Assembly: GCF_039955095.1 (NCBI RefSeq)
Contig: NZ_CP154878.1
Location: 62,001-126,000, forward strand
Reading direction: 5' to 3'
DNA: 64,000 nt
DNA from: Limosilactobacillus sp. WILCCON 0051
Lineage (GTDB): Bacteria > Bacillota > Bacilli > Lactobacillales > Lactobacillaceae
The notes under the pieces are model-generated. The model did no database searches, was not told the DNA's origin, and saw only the letters and a program-made list of their open reading frames with translations. Positions within the stretch are counted from its first letter, which is position 1; each line of letters begins with the position of its first letter. A program made the translations under genes and the position numbers. Positions 26,064-34,974 of this stretch are shown in pieces.

Positions 26064-27185
26064 ATGGTTGAGATTGCTCCATTTGGCGTGGAAGCCTGGT
26101 TGAACAAGTGGGAAAAAAGCGCCCGCTACGATATTTCGCAAAGCACGATCGCCTCATTGACGATGGATGAGCTGATGAATCTGGATGGTCATCATGGCGC
26201 GGAGTTTTACGAGATGCTCAATGCCCAAAAGATGAACTACGGCTGGATTGAAGGCTCCCCCAGCTTTAAGACCGAAGTTGCCAAGCTTTATCGCCACGTA
26301 GATCCGCACAACATCCTGCAGACCAATGGCGCGACGGGAGCAAATCTCCTGGCGCTCTATAGTTTGGTGAACCCTGGCGACCATGTGATTGCTGAATATC
26401 CTTCCTATCAGCAGCTCTATGACATTCCAAAATCGTTGGGGGCTGTGGTTGACTACTGGCATATTCATGAGTCTGCTGATTGGTACCCCGATATCACGGA
26501 GCTAAAGCAGCTGATGCGTCCTGATACCAAGCTGATCTGTCTCAATAATGCCAACAATCCGACGGGAACTGTCCTGGATCGGGAATTTCTGCAGCAGGTC
26601 GTTGACTTCGCAGCTCAGGTTGGCGCCTATATCTTGGTTGATGAGGTCTATCTGCCATTAGATCAGCCAGAAAAGTTCGTTTCAATTGTGGATCTGTACG
26701 ACAAGGGGATTGCTACCAACTCGCTTTCCAAGACTTATTCGGTTCCCGGCATCCGGATCGGCTGGACGGCGGCTAATGCTGAATTGACCGAGCGTTTCCG
26801 CAAGTGTCGCGACTATACGATGATCTGCGGCGGGGTCTTTAACGATCTAATGGCTACCTATGTCCTGCGTCATAAAAAACAGGTCCTGGCGCGCAATCGA
26901 AAGCTGGTCATGAGCAATCTGCGGATCTATCAAGAATGGATTGCCAATGAGGAGCGGGCCAGCGTGGTCATGCCGCAAGCCGTCTCAACCTCATTTCCCA
27001 AGCTGGACGTACCGGTTGACATTCACCAGTTCTGCGAGCAGCTGCTGGCTGACCAGGGCGTTTTGCTGGTGCCGGGGGATGCGTTTGATACGCCAGGCCA
27101 CGTCAGATTGGGGTACTGCGCGCCGCAAGCTACGTTAAAAGAGGGGCTGAAACGACTCTCGACAGCTTTACATCAATACGACTGA
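26064..27185 (+). CDS. Class I/II PLP-dependent aminotransferase (ArcT-like)
   Basis: A 373-residue fold-type I aminotransferase. The PLP lysine lies in NSLSKTYSVPGIRIGW, the N-x-N-N-P-T-G motif in CLNNANNPTGT, and the carboxylate-binding arginine in PGHVRLGY near the C-terminus. The N-terminus (MVEIAPFGVEAWLNKWE) resembles the putative transaminase ArcT of lactic acid bacteria. The frame is open from 25926, but ATG at 26064 has AGGAGGAAAAG just before it and follows the permease stop by 11 bases. The amino donor is unknown. Confidence 0.85.
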   Translation: MVEIAPFGVEAWLNKWEKSARYDISQSTIASLTMDELMNLDGHHGAEFYEMLNAQKMNYGWIEGSPSFKTEVAKLYRHVDPHNILQTNGATGANLLALYSLVNPGDHVIAEYPSYQQLYDIPKSLGAVVDYWHIHESADWYPDITELKQLMRPDTKLICLNNANNPTGTVLDREFLQQVVDFAAQVGAYILVDEVYLPLDQPEKFVSIVDLYDKGIATNSLSKTYSVPGIRIGWTAANAELTERFRKCRDYTMICGGVFNDLMATYVLRHKKQVLARNRKLVMSNLRIYQEWIANEERASVVMPQAVSTSFPKLDVPVDIHQFCEQLLADQGVLLVPGDAFDTPGHVRLGYCAPQATLKEGLKRLSTALHQYD

Positions 27186-27266
27186 TTAACGACTTTGTTC
27201 AATTTCAAACGATTGCATTTTTCACTAATTGCCGCTGTTTTGAAAAACAAAGCGATTTCAATGTGG

Positions 27267-27345
27267 TATACTAAAGATCCTTGGCAGGGGCAGCGGGGCT
27301 GATTGCTACTTAATTGTAAGTGGTTACAGTCTCGCTTTTATTTTG
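27267..27345 (+). terminator. Extended -10 followed closely by a terminator-like hairpin
   Basis: TGgTATACT at 27264-27272 looks like an extended -10. About 20 bases later a hairpin (AGCGGGGCTG/CAGTCTCGCT with an inner CTACTTA/TAAGTGG, 27292-27335) ends in CTTTTATTTT. It either terminates the aminotransferase operon or makes a very short RNA. The rest of the 497-base gap holds the cre site and promoter listed separately. Confidence 0.6.
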
Positions 27346-27493
27346 TATTGTCAAATGGTCTATAAAAAAACATATGAAGTTTTAAACGTTTTACCAAAGA
27401 AATCAGAAAAAAGTTTGTGAAATTTAAATCACACTTCTTTAACATTTTTTAAACTTCTGCCTTGATTTAAAACGGTTTACTTCCGAACAATAC

Positions 27494-27507
27494 TGATAAC
27501 GGTTTCA
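27494..27507. promoter_or_regulatory. cre site (CcpA operator) upstream of the nucleoside transporter
   Basis: TGATAACGGTTTCA fits the cre consensus TGWNANCGNTNWCA at every defined position. It lies 30 bases upstream of the -35 of the transporter promoter, a position that could support either activation or repression by CcpA. Confidence 0.75.
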
Positions 27508-27537
27508 TAGTTTCACAAAGTTGATAAATGTATGCGG

Positions 27538-27566
27538 TTTACAGTTTTACAAAAGATGGGTATATT
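27538..27566 (+). promoter_or_regulatory. Promoter of the nucleoside transporter gene
   Basis: TTTACA (27538-27543), 17 bases, TATATT (27561-27566). It leaves an untranslated leader of about 110 bases. Confidence 0.65.
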
Positions 27567-27681
27567 ATTATGGCACGCAAGATTTTCTCAGTTCGACTGC
27601 AATTATTCCGCTATTCTGAGATACTGAGAAATTGCGATTGAGAAAAAGTTAGATTCAGTTTTTAAGAAAGGTGTTATATCC

Positions 27682-28884
27682 ATGTATCTTGCAATTAACA
27701 TTCTTGGGTTGCTTGTCTTCTTGGGTATCGGTTTTCTGTTCTCTAAGGACAAAAAAGCGATCAACTGGAAAGCAATTGCTATCATGATTGTATTGAACCT
27801 GGTCCTGGCCTGGTTCCTGACTGGTTCAGCTGCTGGTCGTGCCGGCGTTAAGGCTGCTGCCGACGGTTTTGCTTGGGTCGTCAACATTTCTGCTAAGGGT
27901 ACTGTCTTTGCCCTGGGTGGTTGGTACAATGTTAAGAACCTGAACTTCATCTGTTCTGCATTGATGCCAATCCTGATGATCGTTCCACTGTTCGACATCT
28001 TGACTTACATCGGCTTCTTGCCATGGATCATCAAGTGGATCGGTAAAGGCCTGTCATTCATCACGGGTCAACCAAAGTTCGAATCGTTCTTTGCCGTTGA
28101 AATGATGTTCCTGGGTAACACGGAAGTTCTGGCCGTTTCCGGTATGCAAATCCGTAAGCTGACCAAGGCTCGTAACCTGACCATCGCCATGATGTCCATG
28201 AGCTGTGTTACTGCTTCGATCCTGGGTGCCTACATCCAAATGATGCCTGGTCAATTTATCCTGACTGCCGTTCCAATCAACATCGTTAACTCACTGATTG
28301 CTACCAGCCTGCTGAACCCAGTTACGGTTGATGAATCTGAAGACACGATTGAAAAGATTGGTAACTCTGACAACGGTAAGAAGGAACCATTCTTCAGCTT
28401 CCTGGGCGACTCCATCCTGGGTGCCGGTAAGCTGATCCTGATCATCATTGCTAACGTTGTTGCCTTCGTTGCTCTGGCTGCTTTGATCGACGCCATCCTG
28501 GCTCTGTTCTGGAAGCAATTGTCTTTGGAAAGCATCCTGGGTGTGATCATGTTCCCATTTGCTTGGCTGCTGGGTCTGCCTGTTCACCAAGCATGGATGC
28601 TGTCACAAGACATGGGTATGAAGCTGGTTACGAACGAATTCGTTGTTATGGGTGAAGTTACGGGCAAGATTGCTTCTTACCCACACCACCTGCAAGCCGT
28701 TCTGACCACGTTCGTTACTTCCTTTGCCAACTTCGGTACGCTTGGTATGATCATTGGTTGTTTCAAGGGTATCGCCGACAAGGAAACCAACGACTACATT
28801 GCTCAAAACATTGGCTACCTGCTGCTGTCTGGTATCTTGGTATCACTGCTGTCTGCAGCCTTTGTTGGTCTGTTCGTTTGGTAA
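27682..28884 (+). CDS. nupC: Concentrative nucleoside transporter (NupC/CNT family)
   Basis: A 400-residue membrane transporter. The CNT core is visible as GQPKFESFFAVEMMFLGNTEVLAVSG, covering the G-Q-x-x-x-E and N-T-E motifs that bind nucleoside and cation, with about nine to ten helices. It imports nucleosides with protons or sodium. ATG at 27682 follows AAGAAAGGTG. Codon use is strongly biased (CTG, GGT, CCA), which suggests high expression. A cre site upstream suggests carbon catabolite control, and the nucleoside hydrolase next door would use the imported substrate. Confidence 0.93.
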   Translation: MYLAINILGLLVFLGIGFLFSKDKKAINWKAIAIMIVLNLVLAWFLTGSAAGRAGVKAAADGFAWVVNISAKGTVFALGGWYNVKNLNFICSALMPILMIVPLFDILTYIGFLPWIIKWIGKGLSFITGQPKFESFFAVEMMFLGNTEVLAVSGMQIRKLTKARNLTIAMMSMSCVTASILGAYIQMMPGQFILTAVPINIVNSLIATSLLNPVTVDESEDTIEKIGNSDNGKKEPFFSFLGDSILGAGKLILIIIANVVAFVALAALIDAILALFWKQLSLESILGVIMFPFAWLLGLPVHQAWMLSQDMGMKLVTNEFVVMGEVTGKIASYPHHLQAVLTTFVTSFANFGTLGMIIGCFKGIADKETNDYIAQNIGYLLLSGILVSLLSAAFVGLFVW

Positions 28885-28921
28885 GATCTACGACTGCTTA
28901 CGCTTAACGCGTTTTGCCAGT

Positions 28922-28961
28922 CAAAAGGGGCTGGCCGTCCATTCCGGTTGGCCCTTTTGTT
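28922..28961 (+). terminator. Terminator after the nucleoside transporter
   Basis: CAAAAGGGGCTGGCCG pairs with CGGTTGGCCCTTTTG (one bulge and G-U pairs), then TTTCC. Confidence 0.7.
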
Positions 28962-28972
28962 TCCTAGAAAAG

Positions 28973-28986
28973 TAAAAGCGCTTACT
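28973..28986. promoter_or_regulatory. Probable cre site before the nucleoside hydrolase gene
   Basis: The complement AGTAAGCGCTTTTA matches the cre consensus except at two end positions. It sits 32 bases before the start codon, a place suited to repression. Confidence 0.55.
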
Positions 28987-29017
28987 GACGCTTGATTGTA
29001 ATTTTGAGGAGGAATTC

Positions 29018-29941
29018 ATGATGACGACTAAGATTATTATGGACACTGATCCTGGTATTGATGACGCAGCTGCTTTGACGATGGCAATCAACAACCCTGA
29101 AATCGACTTGAAGCTGATCACGGCGGTTGCTGGTAACGTTTCGGTTGACAAGACGACGGCCAACGCACTGAAGATCGTTAACTTCTTTGGCAAGCGTGAC
29201 GAGATTCCAGTTGCAGAAGGCGCCAAGGAACCTTTGATCAAGCCATTTGAAGATGCAGCTCGGATCCACGGTGCTTCTGGGATGGAAGGCTACGACTTTG
29301 GCAATGACTACGGTGCGCCAATTGAAAAGAGTGCCGTTCAAGCTCTGCGCGATGCCATCATGGCTGAAGACGAAATCACGCTGGTGCCAACTGGTTCCTA
29401 CACCAACATTGCGCTGCTGTTCAAGGAATTCCCAGAAGTTAAGAGCCACATCAAGCAAATCGTTGCCATGGGCGGTTCCCTGACTGGCGGTAACATGACC
29501 AGTGTTGCTGAATTCAACGTCTTCACTGATCCTCACGCGGCTGAAATCATGTACAAGTCTGGTGTGCCAATCGTAACGGTTGGTCTGGACGTTACGCTGA
29601 AGGCCTTGCTGACGCAGGACAGCCTGAACGCAATCAAGGACATGAATGAGACTGGTAAGATGCTTTATGGTCTGATCAGCCACTACAACGACGTCAGTGC
29701 TGAAACTGGCGGTCACCCAATGCACGACGTCAACACGATCTTCTACCTGCTGCACCCTGAAGCATTTACGACTAAGGATGTCTGGATCGACATTCAAACT
29801 GATGGTCCAGCAATTGGTGCCATGGTCGGCGACATTCGCGGTGCCTATCACGATGGCAAGACCAACGCCAAGGTATGTGTTGACATCGACGCTGAAGCCT
29901 TTAACAAGTGGTTTGTTGAAGAAGTCAGCAAGATGCGCTAA
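29018..29941 (+). CDS. Inosine-uridine-preferring nucleoside hydrolase (Rih family)
   Basis: A 307-residue hydrolase that splits ribonucleosides into base and ribose. The N-terminal calcium-binding aspartate cluster DTDPGIDDAAAL is diagnostic, and NVFTDPHAAEIM and the later D/H residues fit the fold. GAGGAGG precedes two adjacent ATGs (29018 and 29021); the second has the better spacing. A 321-residue minus-strand frame covers the same DNA and is a shadow. It acts after the nucleoside importer upstream, in nucleoside salvage. Confidence 0.95.
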   Translation: MMTTKIIMDTDPGIDDAAALTMAINNPEIDLKLITAVAGNVSVDKTTANALKIVNFFGKRDEIPVAEGAKEPLIKPFEDAARIHGASGMEGYDFGNDYGAPIEKSAVQALRDAIMAEDEITLVPTGSYTNIALLFKEFPEVKSHIKQIVAMGGSLTGGNMTSVAEFNVFTDPHAAEIMYKSGVPIVTVGLDVTLKALLTQDSLNAIKDMNETGKMLYGLISHYNDVSAETGGHPMHDVNTIFYLLHPEAFTTKDVWIDIQTDGPAIGAMVGDIRGAYHDGKTNAKVCVDIDAEAFNKWFVEEVSKMR

Positions 29942-29982
29942 AACCAAATAATCATCTGGAAGCTGGCTGCCCAGGTTTCAGA

Positions 29983-30027
29983 CAAAAAGCCGATTGATTC
30001 GCCAAGCGCGTTTCAACCGGCTTTTTG
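29983..30027 (+). terminator. Terminator after the nucleoside hydrolase gene
   Basis: CAAAAAGCCGATTGA pairs with TTTCAACCGGCTTTTTG across a 13-base loop. Confidence 0.75.
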
Positions 30028-30182
30028 CGTAGCTTGACCAGGCACGGAAAATGGTTTGCTCTCGTTGTTAGACGTGGGGCTGACAACGGGTTTAGCGAGC
30101 TGTTGCGACGGCATCTAAAAATCCGCTGTAAATCGTTGGATTGCTTGAAACAACGGCTTTTTTGGGGTAAAGTAATGGAGTA

Positions 30183-30206
30183 TGTGAAACATCTTCCTGT
30201 TTCACA
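30183..30206. promoter_or_regulatory. Perfect inverted repeat TGTGAAAC-N8-GTTTCACA before rsmG
   Basis: Eight-base arms with an eight-base spacer end right at the AAAGGAGG ribosome binding site of rsmG. The arms equal parS half-sites in everted order. It could be a ParB/Noc-related operator or an RNA hairpin that limits translation. Confidence 0.55.
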
Positions 30207-30217
30207 AAGGAGGACTT

Positions 30218-30943
30218 ATGACACCGGAAGAATTTCGACGGGCACTGCAGGATCACGGCATTGAACTGACTGATCAGCAGATGACCCAATTTGCGATTTA
30301 TTATGAAGATCTGGTGGCCACCAACGAACATGTTAATCTGACGGCCATTACGGATCAAAAAGAAGTTTATCTCAAGCATTTTTATGACTCGTTGACGGGA
30401 GCGCTGGCCGAACCTCGTCTACAGACTGAAGCCCTGACGCTTTGCGATATTGGCGCGGGCGCTGGTTTCCCTTCGCTGCCGCTGAAGATTGCCTTTCCAC
30501 AGCTCAAGATTACGATCGTGGATTCACTGAACAAGCGGATCAAGTTTTTGGCTGATCTGGTTGCCAAGCTGGGCCTAACTGACGTCAATCTGATTCATGA
30601 TCGCGCTGAGACTTTCAGTGCCAAAAAGAGTCCCTACCGCGAAAGCTTTGACGTGGTCACGGCGCGGGCAGTGGCGCGACTGGCAGTTTTAAGCGAGCTT
30701 TGTCTGCCAGCGGCTAAGGTCGGCGGCGAGTTTATCGCATATAAGGCCAGTGCCGCTAAAGACGAGCTGCAAAAAGGCGGCAAGGCGGTCAAGGTACTGG
30801 GCGGCCAGGTTGAGCACACCACTAAGCTGACCCTGCCCGGTACGGATGAGGAACGCAATCTGATCGTAATTGAAAAAGTTGCCGCCACGCCGAAAAAATA
30901 CCCTCGGCGGCCAGGACTGCCCAACAAGCAGCCAATTGAGTAG
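30218..30943 (+). CDS. rsmG: 16S rRNA (guanine-527 N7) methyltransferase RsmG
   Basis: A 241-residue SAM-dependent methyltransferase, formerly GidB. The SAM-binding motif [16 protein letters not shown] lies near residue 70, and [12 protein letters not shown] follows. It methylates G527 in the 530 loop of 16S rRNA. The C-terminal extension is basic (KKYPRRPG). ATG follows AAAGGAGG. The conserved neighbourhood rsmG-noc-parB supports the call. Confidence 0.96.
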   Translation: MTPEEFRRALQDHGIELTDQQMTQFAIYYEDLVATNEHVNLTAITDQKEVYLKHFYDSLTGALAEPRLQTEALTLCDIGAGAGFPSLPLKIAFPQLKITIVDSLNKRIKFLADLVAKLGLTDVNLIHDRAETFSAKKSPYRESFDVVTARAVARLAVLSELCLPAAKVGGEFIAYKASAAKDELQKGGKAVKVLGGQVEHTTKLTLPGTDEERNLIVIEKVAATPKKYPRRPGLPNKQPIE

Positions 30944-30959
30944 AAAAGAGGATTGAGAC

Positions 30960-31925
30960 ATGGCATTTTCACTGTTTGGCCTTGGCAAGCACCAGGGAAC
31001 CGCCAGCGAAACCAAAAATCAAGTCGTTGAGATTCCGGTTGCCGCCATCGTGCCCAACCAATACCAGCCGCGGAAGGTTTTTGACCAAACCGAGATTCAA
31101 GAGCTGGCCCAGACGATCAGCGAGCATGGTCTGCTGCAGCCAATCGTTGTGCGGGAATTTCGACCAGACGAATACGAGATCATTGCTGGTGAGCGGCGGT
31201 TTAGGGCCGTTAAGCTGCTGCAATGGGAAAAGATTCCGGCGATCGTTGAAAAGATGACTGACGCGGAATCAGCTTCATTAGCACTGATCGAAAATCTGCA
31301 ACGCGCCCAGCTGAGTCCGGTTGAAGAAGCGCAGGCCTACAAGCAGTTGATGGAATTCAACCATCTGACCCAGGCAACGCTGGCTAAGGGAATGGGCAAG
31401 AGCCAGTCGTTCGTTGCCAATAAGCTGCGGCTCTTGAAACTGATCAAGCCCGTTCAAAACGCGATTTTGGATGGCCGGATTACCGAGCGTCATGGCCGGG
31501 CCCTGCTGAGTCTGGATGAGGATCAGCAGCGCACGCTTTTAATGGAGATCGTCAACCAGCATTGGAACGTTCGCCAGACTGAAGATGCCGTGGCACAAAT
31601 GCTGGGCAAGCCAACCAGTGCGGAAAAGGCCGCGCAACAGGCTGCTCAGGAAAAAACCGCTGCCAGTCAAAGCGATGCGGCGGCCCCGTCAAGCCCAGCA
31701 ACCGAAAATGATGCCGCTGCTGAACCAGCTGCCAAAAAGCCTGCTAAGCAGAAACGGGCTAAGAAAAAGCAGCCCAAATCAATCAAGGTCAGTGACCCGC
31801 GGATTGCCGTCAACACGATCAAGCACTCCATTAAGATGGTCAAGGACAGCGGCGTGGCAGCCAAGGTCAGTGAAAAAGACACGGCCGATTCATATGAGAT
31901 TACCATTCGCATTCCGAAGCACTAA
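30960..31925 (+). CDS. noc: Nucleoid occlusion protein Noc (ParB family)
   Basis: A 321-residue ParB-fold protein. The N-terminus MAFSLFGLG is an amphipathic stretch like the membrane-targeting helix of Noc. The CTP-binding domain shows QYQPRKVF, GERRFRAVKL and ENLQRAQLSPVEEA, and a helix-turn-helix lies around ATLAKGMGKSQSFVANKLRLL. A low-complexity Ala/Lys linker (about residues 215-270) precedes the dimerisation tail, making it somewhat longer than usual. Noc coats DNA and blocks division over the nucleoid. It lies upstream of parB with an 18-base gap, where soj/parA sits in many relatives. Confidence 0.9.
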   Translation: MAFSLFGLGKHQGTASETKNQVVEIPVAAIVPNQYQPRKVFDQTEIQELAQTISEHGLLQPIVVREFRPDEYEIIAGERRFRAVKLLQWEKIPAIVEKMTDAESASLALIENLQRAQLSPVEEAQAYKQLMEFNHLTQATLAKGMGKSQSFVANKLRLLKLIKPVQNAILDGRITERHGRALLSLDEDQQRTLLMEIVNQHWNVRQTEDAVAQMLGKPTSAEKAAQQAAQEKTAASQSDAAAPSSPATENDAAAEPAAKKPAKQKRAKKKQPKSIKVSDPRIAVNTIKHSIKMVKDSGVAAKVSEKDTADSYEITIRIPKH

Positions 31926-31943
31926 AGGAAGGACTGGCGAAAC

Positions 31944-32819
31944 ATGGCAAAAAAACGTGGCTTTAGTCTCGCGGCGCTGTTTGGCGATAATGATGCCAAG
32001 CAAGACCACGAGCAAAGCGTAGAAGAAATTGAACTAACGGCGATTCGGCCCAATCCATACCAGCCGCGGCGTACTTTTGACGAAGCGGCTCTGCAGGAAT
32101 TAGCGGCTTCGATCAAAGAATCAGGCGTCTTTCAGCCGATCATTCTGCGGCAGCCGGATCCAGATCTGAATCGTTATGAGATCATTGCTGGCGAACGACG
32201 CTTCCGGGCTTCCAAGCTGGCTGGCAAAACAACGATTCCCGCGATCGTACGGACGATGAGCGACTCGCAGATGATGGAGGTTGCCGTCTTAGAAAACCTG
32301 CAGCGCGAGGATCTGACGCCGCTGGAAGAAGCACAGGCTTATCAATCACTGATGGACCGCCTGCAGCTGACTCAGGCCCAGGTCGCTGAAAAGCTGGGCA
32401 AGAGCCGGCCTTACATTGCCAACTATCTGCGGCTGCTGGGACTGCCACAGCCGGTCAAGGACATGCTGGAGGACCACCGCTTATCAATGGGGCAGGCTCG
32501 GACGCTATTAGGGCTAAAAGATGAACAGGCTTTAGTTAAGCTGGCTCAGCGCGCGGTTAAGGAAAATCTGACCGTGCGGCAGCTTGAACAGCTGGTGGCC
32601 GAACAAAATCAAACTGTCAAGCCTGCTAAACCTGCGAAGAAAAAGGCGGCTGCCAAAAAGCCGGCCTATGTTCGTGAAGCCGAAGAACAGCTGCAGAGCC
32701 GGTTTGGCACCAAGGTCGTGATGACGGCGGGCAAACGGGGCGGCAAGGTCGAGATCCCGTATACCTCGGATGATGACCTGACGCGGATTTTGGATCTTTT
32801 GGGAGTCAAGTTCGATTAG
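31944..32819 (+). CDS. parB: Chromosome partitioning protein ParB (Spo0J)
   Basis: A 291-residue CTP-dependent DNA clamp. The motifs PNPYQPRRTF, GERRFRASKL and ENLQREDLTPLEEAQAY form the CTPase fold. The helix-turn-helix KLGKSRPYIANYLRLL follows, with a lysine-rich linker and a dimer domain (FGTKVVMTAGKRGGKVEI). It loads at parS and organises the origin region. The usual ParA partner is not encoded here. ATG follows AAAGGAAGG. Two parS-like sites occur in this window (8.2 kb and 35.0 kb). Confidence 0.95.
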   Translation: MAKKRGFSLAALFGDNDAKQDHEQSVEEIELTAIRPNPYQPRRTFDEAALQELAASIKESGVFQPIILRQPDPDLNRYEIIAGERRFRASKLAGKTTIPAIVRTMSDSQMMEVAVLENLQREDLTPLEEAQAYQSLMDRLQLTQAQVAEKLGKSRPYIANYLRLLGLPQPVKDMLEDHRLSMGQARTLLGLKDEQALVKLAQRAVKENLTVRQLEQLVAEQNQTVKPAKPAKKKAAAKKPAYVREAEEQLQSRFGTKVVMTAGKRGGKVEIPYTSDDDLTRILDLLGVKFD

Positions 32820-32834
32820 AGAGGAGCAGTTGCG

Positions 32835-33035
32835 ATGAAAACCTATGAACTAAACGACATTGTGCAGATGAAAAAGCAGCACCCATGCGGCACCAACCGC
32901 TGGCAGATCATCCGAACGGGGATCGACGTCAAGCTGCAGTGCACGGGCTGCGGTCATATCGTGATGATGTCGCGGCAAAACTTTGAAAAGCATCTCAAAA
33001 AGGTGCTGGAACATGCCGAAAACGAAGCAGACTAA
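32835..33035 (+). CDS. DUF951 family protein
   Basis: A 66-residue protein with YELNDIVQMKKQHPCG and CTGCGHIVMMSR. The cysteines (Cys21, plus the CxxC of CTGCG) could bind a metal. It is small and basic, and the family commonly sits between parB and ychF in Firmicutes. Its function is unknown; nucleic acid binding is plausible. ATG follows GAGAGGAGC. Confidence 0.9.
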   Translation: MKTYELNDIVQMKKQHPCGTNRWQIIRTGIDVKLQCTGCGHIVMMSRQNFEKHLKKVLEHAENEAD

Positions 33036-33057
33036 TTAAAAAAGGAGCAATTATTTC

Positions 33058-34155
33058 ATGTCTTTAACTGCAGGTATCGTGGGACTGCCAAACGTCGGCA
33101 AGTCCACGCTGTTTAACGCTATTACCAAGGCTGGTGCTGAAATGGCCAACTACCCATTTGCCACGATTGAACCCAACGTGGGGATGGTGGAAGTGCCAGA
33201 CAAGCGCCTGGAACGAATTCAAGAACTGATTCCCGCCAAAAAGATCGTGCCAACCACGTTTGAGTTCACCGACATTGCCGGGATCGTCAAGGGGGCCTCA
33301 AAAGGTGAAGGTCTGGGGAACCAATTCCTGGAAAACATTCGCCAGACTGACGCCATCGTGCATGTCGTACGGGCATTTGACGACACGGACATCACCAGTG
33401 TTTCTGGCAAGGTTGACCCCATCGAAGACATTGACACGATCAACCTGGAACTGGTAATGGCCGATCTGGATGCCGTTAACAAGCGCCTGGCCAAGGTTCA
33501 ACGGGCAGCTAAGGGTCGCGACAAAGAAGCCCTGGCTGAACTGGAAGTCTTAAACAAGATCAAGCCGGTTTTGGAAAATGGTCAAAGCGTGCGCTCCATC
33601 GAATTCAACGACCAAGAACAAAAAATCGTCAAGGGTCTATTCCTGCTGACGAGCAAGCCGGTCCTGTACGTTGCCAACATCGCTGAAGAAGACATGGCCG
33701 ATCCAGATGCCAACAAATACATGGATGCCATCAAAGAACACGTTAAGGGCGATGGCGAGGTCATTGGCGTAGCGGCAGCGGCTGAAGAACAGATTGCCGA
33801 AATGGATGAAGAAGAAAAGGCTGACTTCCTGGAAATGGAAGGCGTTGAAGAACCCGGCCTGAACCGGCTGATTCGGGCAGCCTACAAACTGCTGGGCCTG
33901 GAAACCTTCTTCACGGCGGGCGGACCAGAAACGCGGGCCTGGACCTTTAAGAAAGGCACTAAGGCACCACAGGCAGCCGGCATCATCCACTCTGACTTTG
34001 AACGCGGCTTTATCCGAGCTGAGGTTATGAGCTTCGCGGATCTTGACGAATTGGGCAGTGCCCAGGCCGTTAAGGAAGCCGGCAAGCTGCGGCTGGAAGG
34101 TAAGGAATACGTAATGCAGGACGGCGACATCGTTGAGTTCCGCTTCAACGTCTAA
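33058..34155 (+). CDS. ychF: Redox-regulated ribosome-binding ATPase YchF (Obg family)
   Basis: A 365-residue P-loop protein. G1 is GLPNVGKST at residues 8-16, G3 is DIAG within FEFTDIAGIVKGA, and the NVAE-like N-x-x-E replaces the usual NKxD (YVANIAEED), which gives ATP preference. The C-terminal TGS domain reads AWTFKKGTKAPQAAGIIHSDFERGF. It binds ribosomes and influences translation and stress responses. ATG has AAAGGAGCAA upstream. Confidence 0.96.
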   Translation: MSLTAGIVGLPNVGKSTLFNAITKAGAEMANYPFATIEPNVGMVEVPDKRLERIQELIPAKKIVPTTFEFTDIAGIVKGASKGEGLGNQFLENIRQTDAIVHVVRAFDDTDITSVSGKVDPIEDIDTINLELVMADLDAVNKRLAKVQRAAKGRDKEALAELEVLNKIKPVLENGQSVRSIEFNDQEQKIVKGLFLLTSKPVLYVANIAEEDMADPDANKYMDAIKEHVKGDGEVIGVAAAAEEQIAEMDEEEKADFLEMEGVEEPGLNRLIRAAYKLLGLETFFTAGGPETRAWTFKKGTKAPQAAGIIHSDFERGFIRAEVMSFADLDELGSAQAVKEAGKLRLEGKEYVMQDGDIVEFRFNV

Positions 34156-34189
34156 TCATTGAAACAATTAAATAGAGAGGAAGAACATC

Positions 34190-34969
34190 TTGGCTGAATC
34201 AAAAGAACAACAACCACGCAATGCCGCTGCCGGCCAGCGACAAAAAGAATACGCCAAAGACCAGCGTCAAGAAACGGCGCGAGCTTTTGGCAAGCAGGGA
34301 CTGACGCGTAAAAACGAAGAATTCATGTTCCAATTAAACAAGCAGCTGGACGCACAGGGCGCTGACCCAGCTAAAAAGCCAGCCATGCTTGAAGAAACGC
34401 TCAAAGCGCTGCAGGAAGGCCAAAAGACTGGTCAAACGGCGCGCGGCCTGTTTGGCACGCCAACACAGCGGGCCCACGCTCTGCTGCACCCTGAACCAAC
34501 CGAACAATCTCAGACGCAGAGCTCATTAAAATTGATGGCACTGGATAACGGGATCATGTTCTTTGCCATCTTTACCTTTATGTTTGGGCTGATGGACTGG
34601 ATCTCCCCACAATCAATGAAGGTTGCGCACAACGGCAATATGGGGATCACCTCAATCATCATCGTTGCCATTACTGGTGGGATTCTGTTTGGCTGGATTG
34701 CCAAGTACATGCTGCCAGTTAAGAACGAAGAAACCGGCAAGTACGTCAAGCGGCCATTATGGGCACGGATCGTTACGGTGATCAGTGGTCTGGTAATGTG
34801 GATTTTGATCTACATTCTGACGGCCATGATGCCAAACAGCGTCAACCCACGTTTGAATCAATGGTTCTACCTGATTTTAGGGGTGGCAGCCTTTGCGCTC
34901 GACATCTGGCTGCGGGGACGCTACCACATTACCAGCGCCTTTTCGCCACGCCGTCAGCAGCGGCAATAA
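34190..34969 (+). CDS. DUF1129 family membrane protein
   Basis: A 259-residue protein. The N-terminal soluble part is Gln/Lys/Ala-rich (about 110 residues) and contains ETARAFGKQGLTRKNEEFMFQL. Four or five hydrophobic helices follow, matching DUF1129 proteins found after ychF in lactobacilli. TTG at 34190 is the start, judged from the GAGAGGAAG seven to twelve bases before it. Its function is unknown. Confidence 0.85.
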   Translation: MAESKEQQPRNAAAGQRQKEYAKDQRQETARAFGKQGLTRKNEEFMFQLNKQLDAQGADPAKKPAMLEETLKALQEGQKTGQTARGLFGTPTQRAHALLHPEPTEQSQTQSSLKLMALDNGIMFFAIFTFMFGLMDWISPQSMKVAHNGNMGITSIIIVAITGGILFGWIAKYMLPVKNEETGKYVKRPLWARIVTVISGLVMWILIYILTAMMPNSVNPRLNQWFYLILGVAAFALDIWLRGRYHITSAFSPRRQQRQ

Positions 34970-34974
34970 AAATC

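Noticed and set aside
28982..29947. 321-residue minus-strand frame
   Set aside because: It is entirely antisense to the nucleoside hydrolase gene, which has clear motifs and a ribosome binding site.
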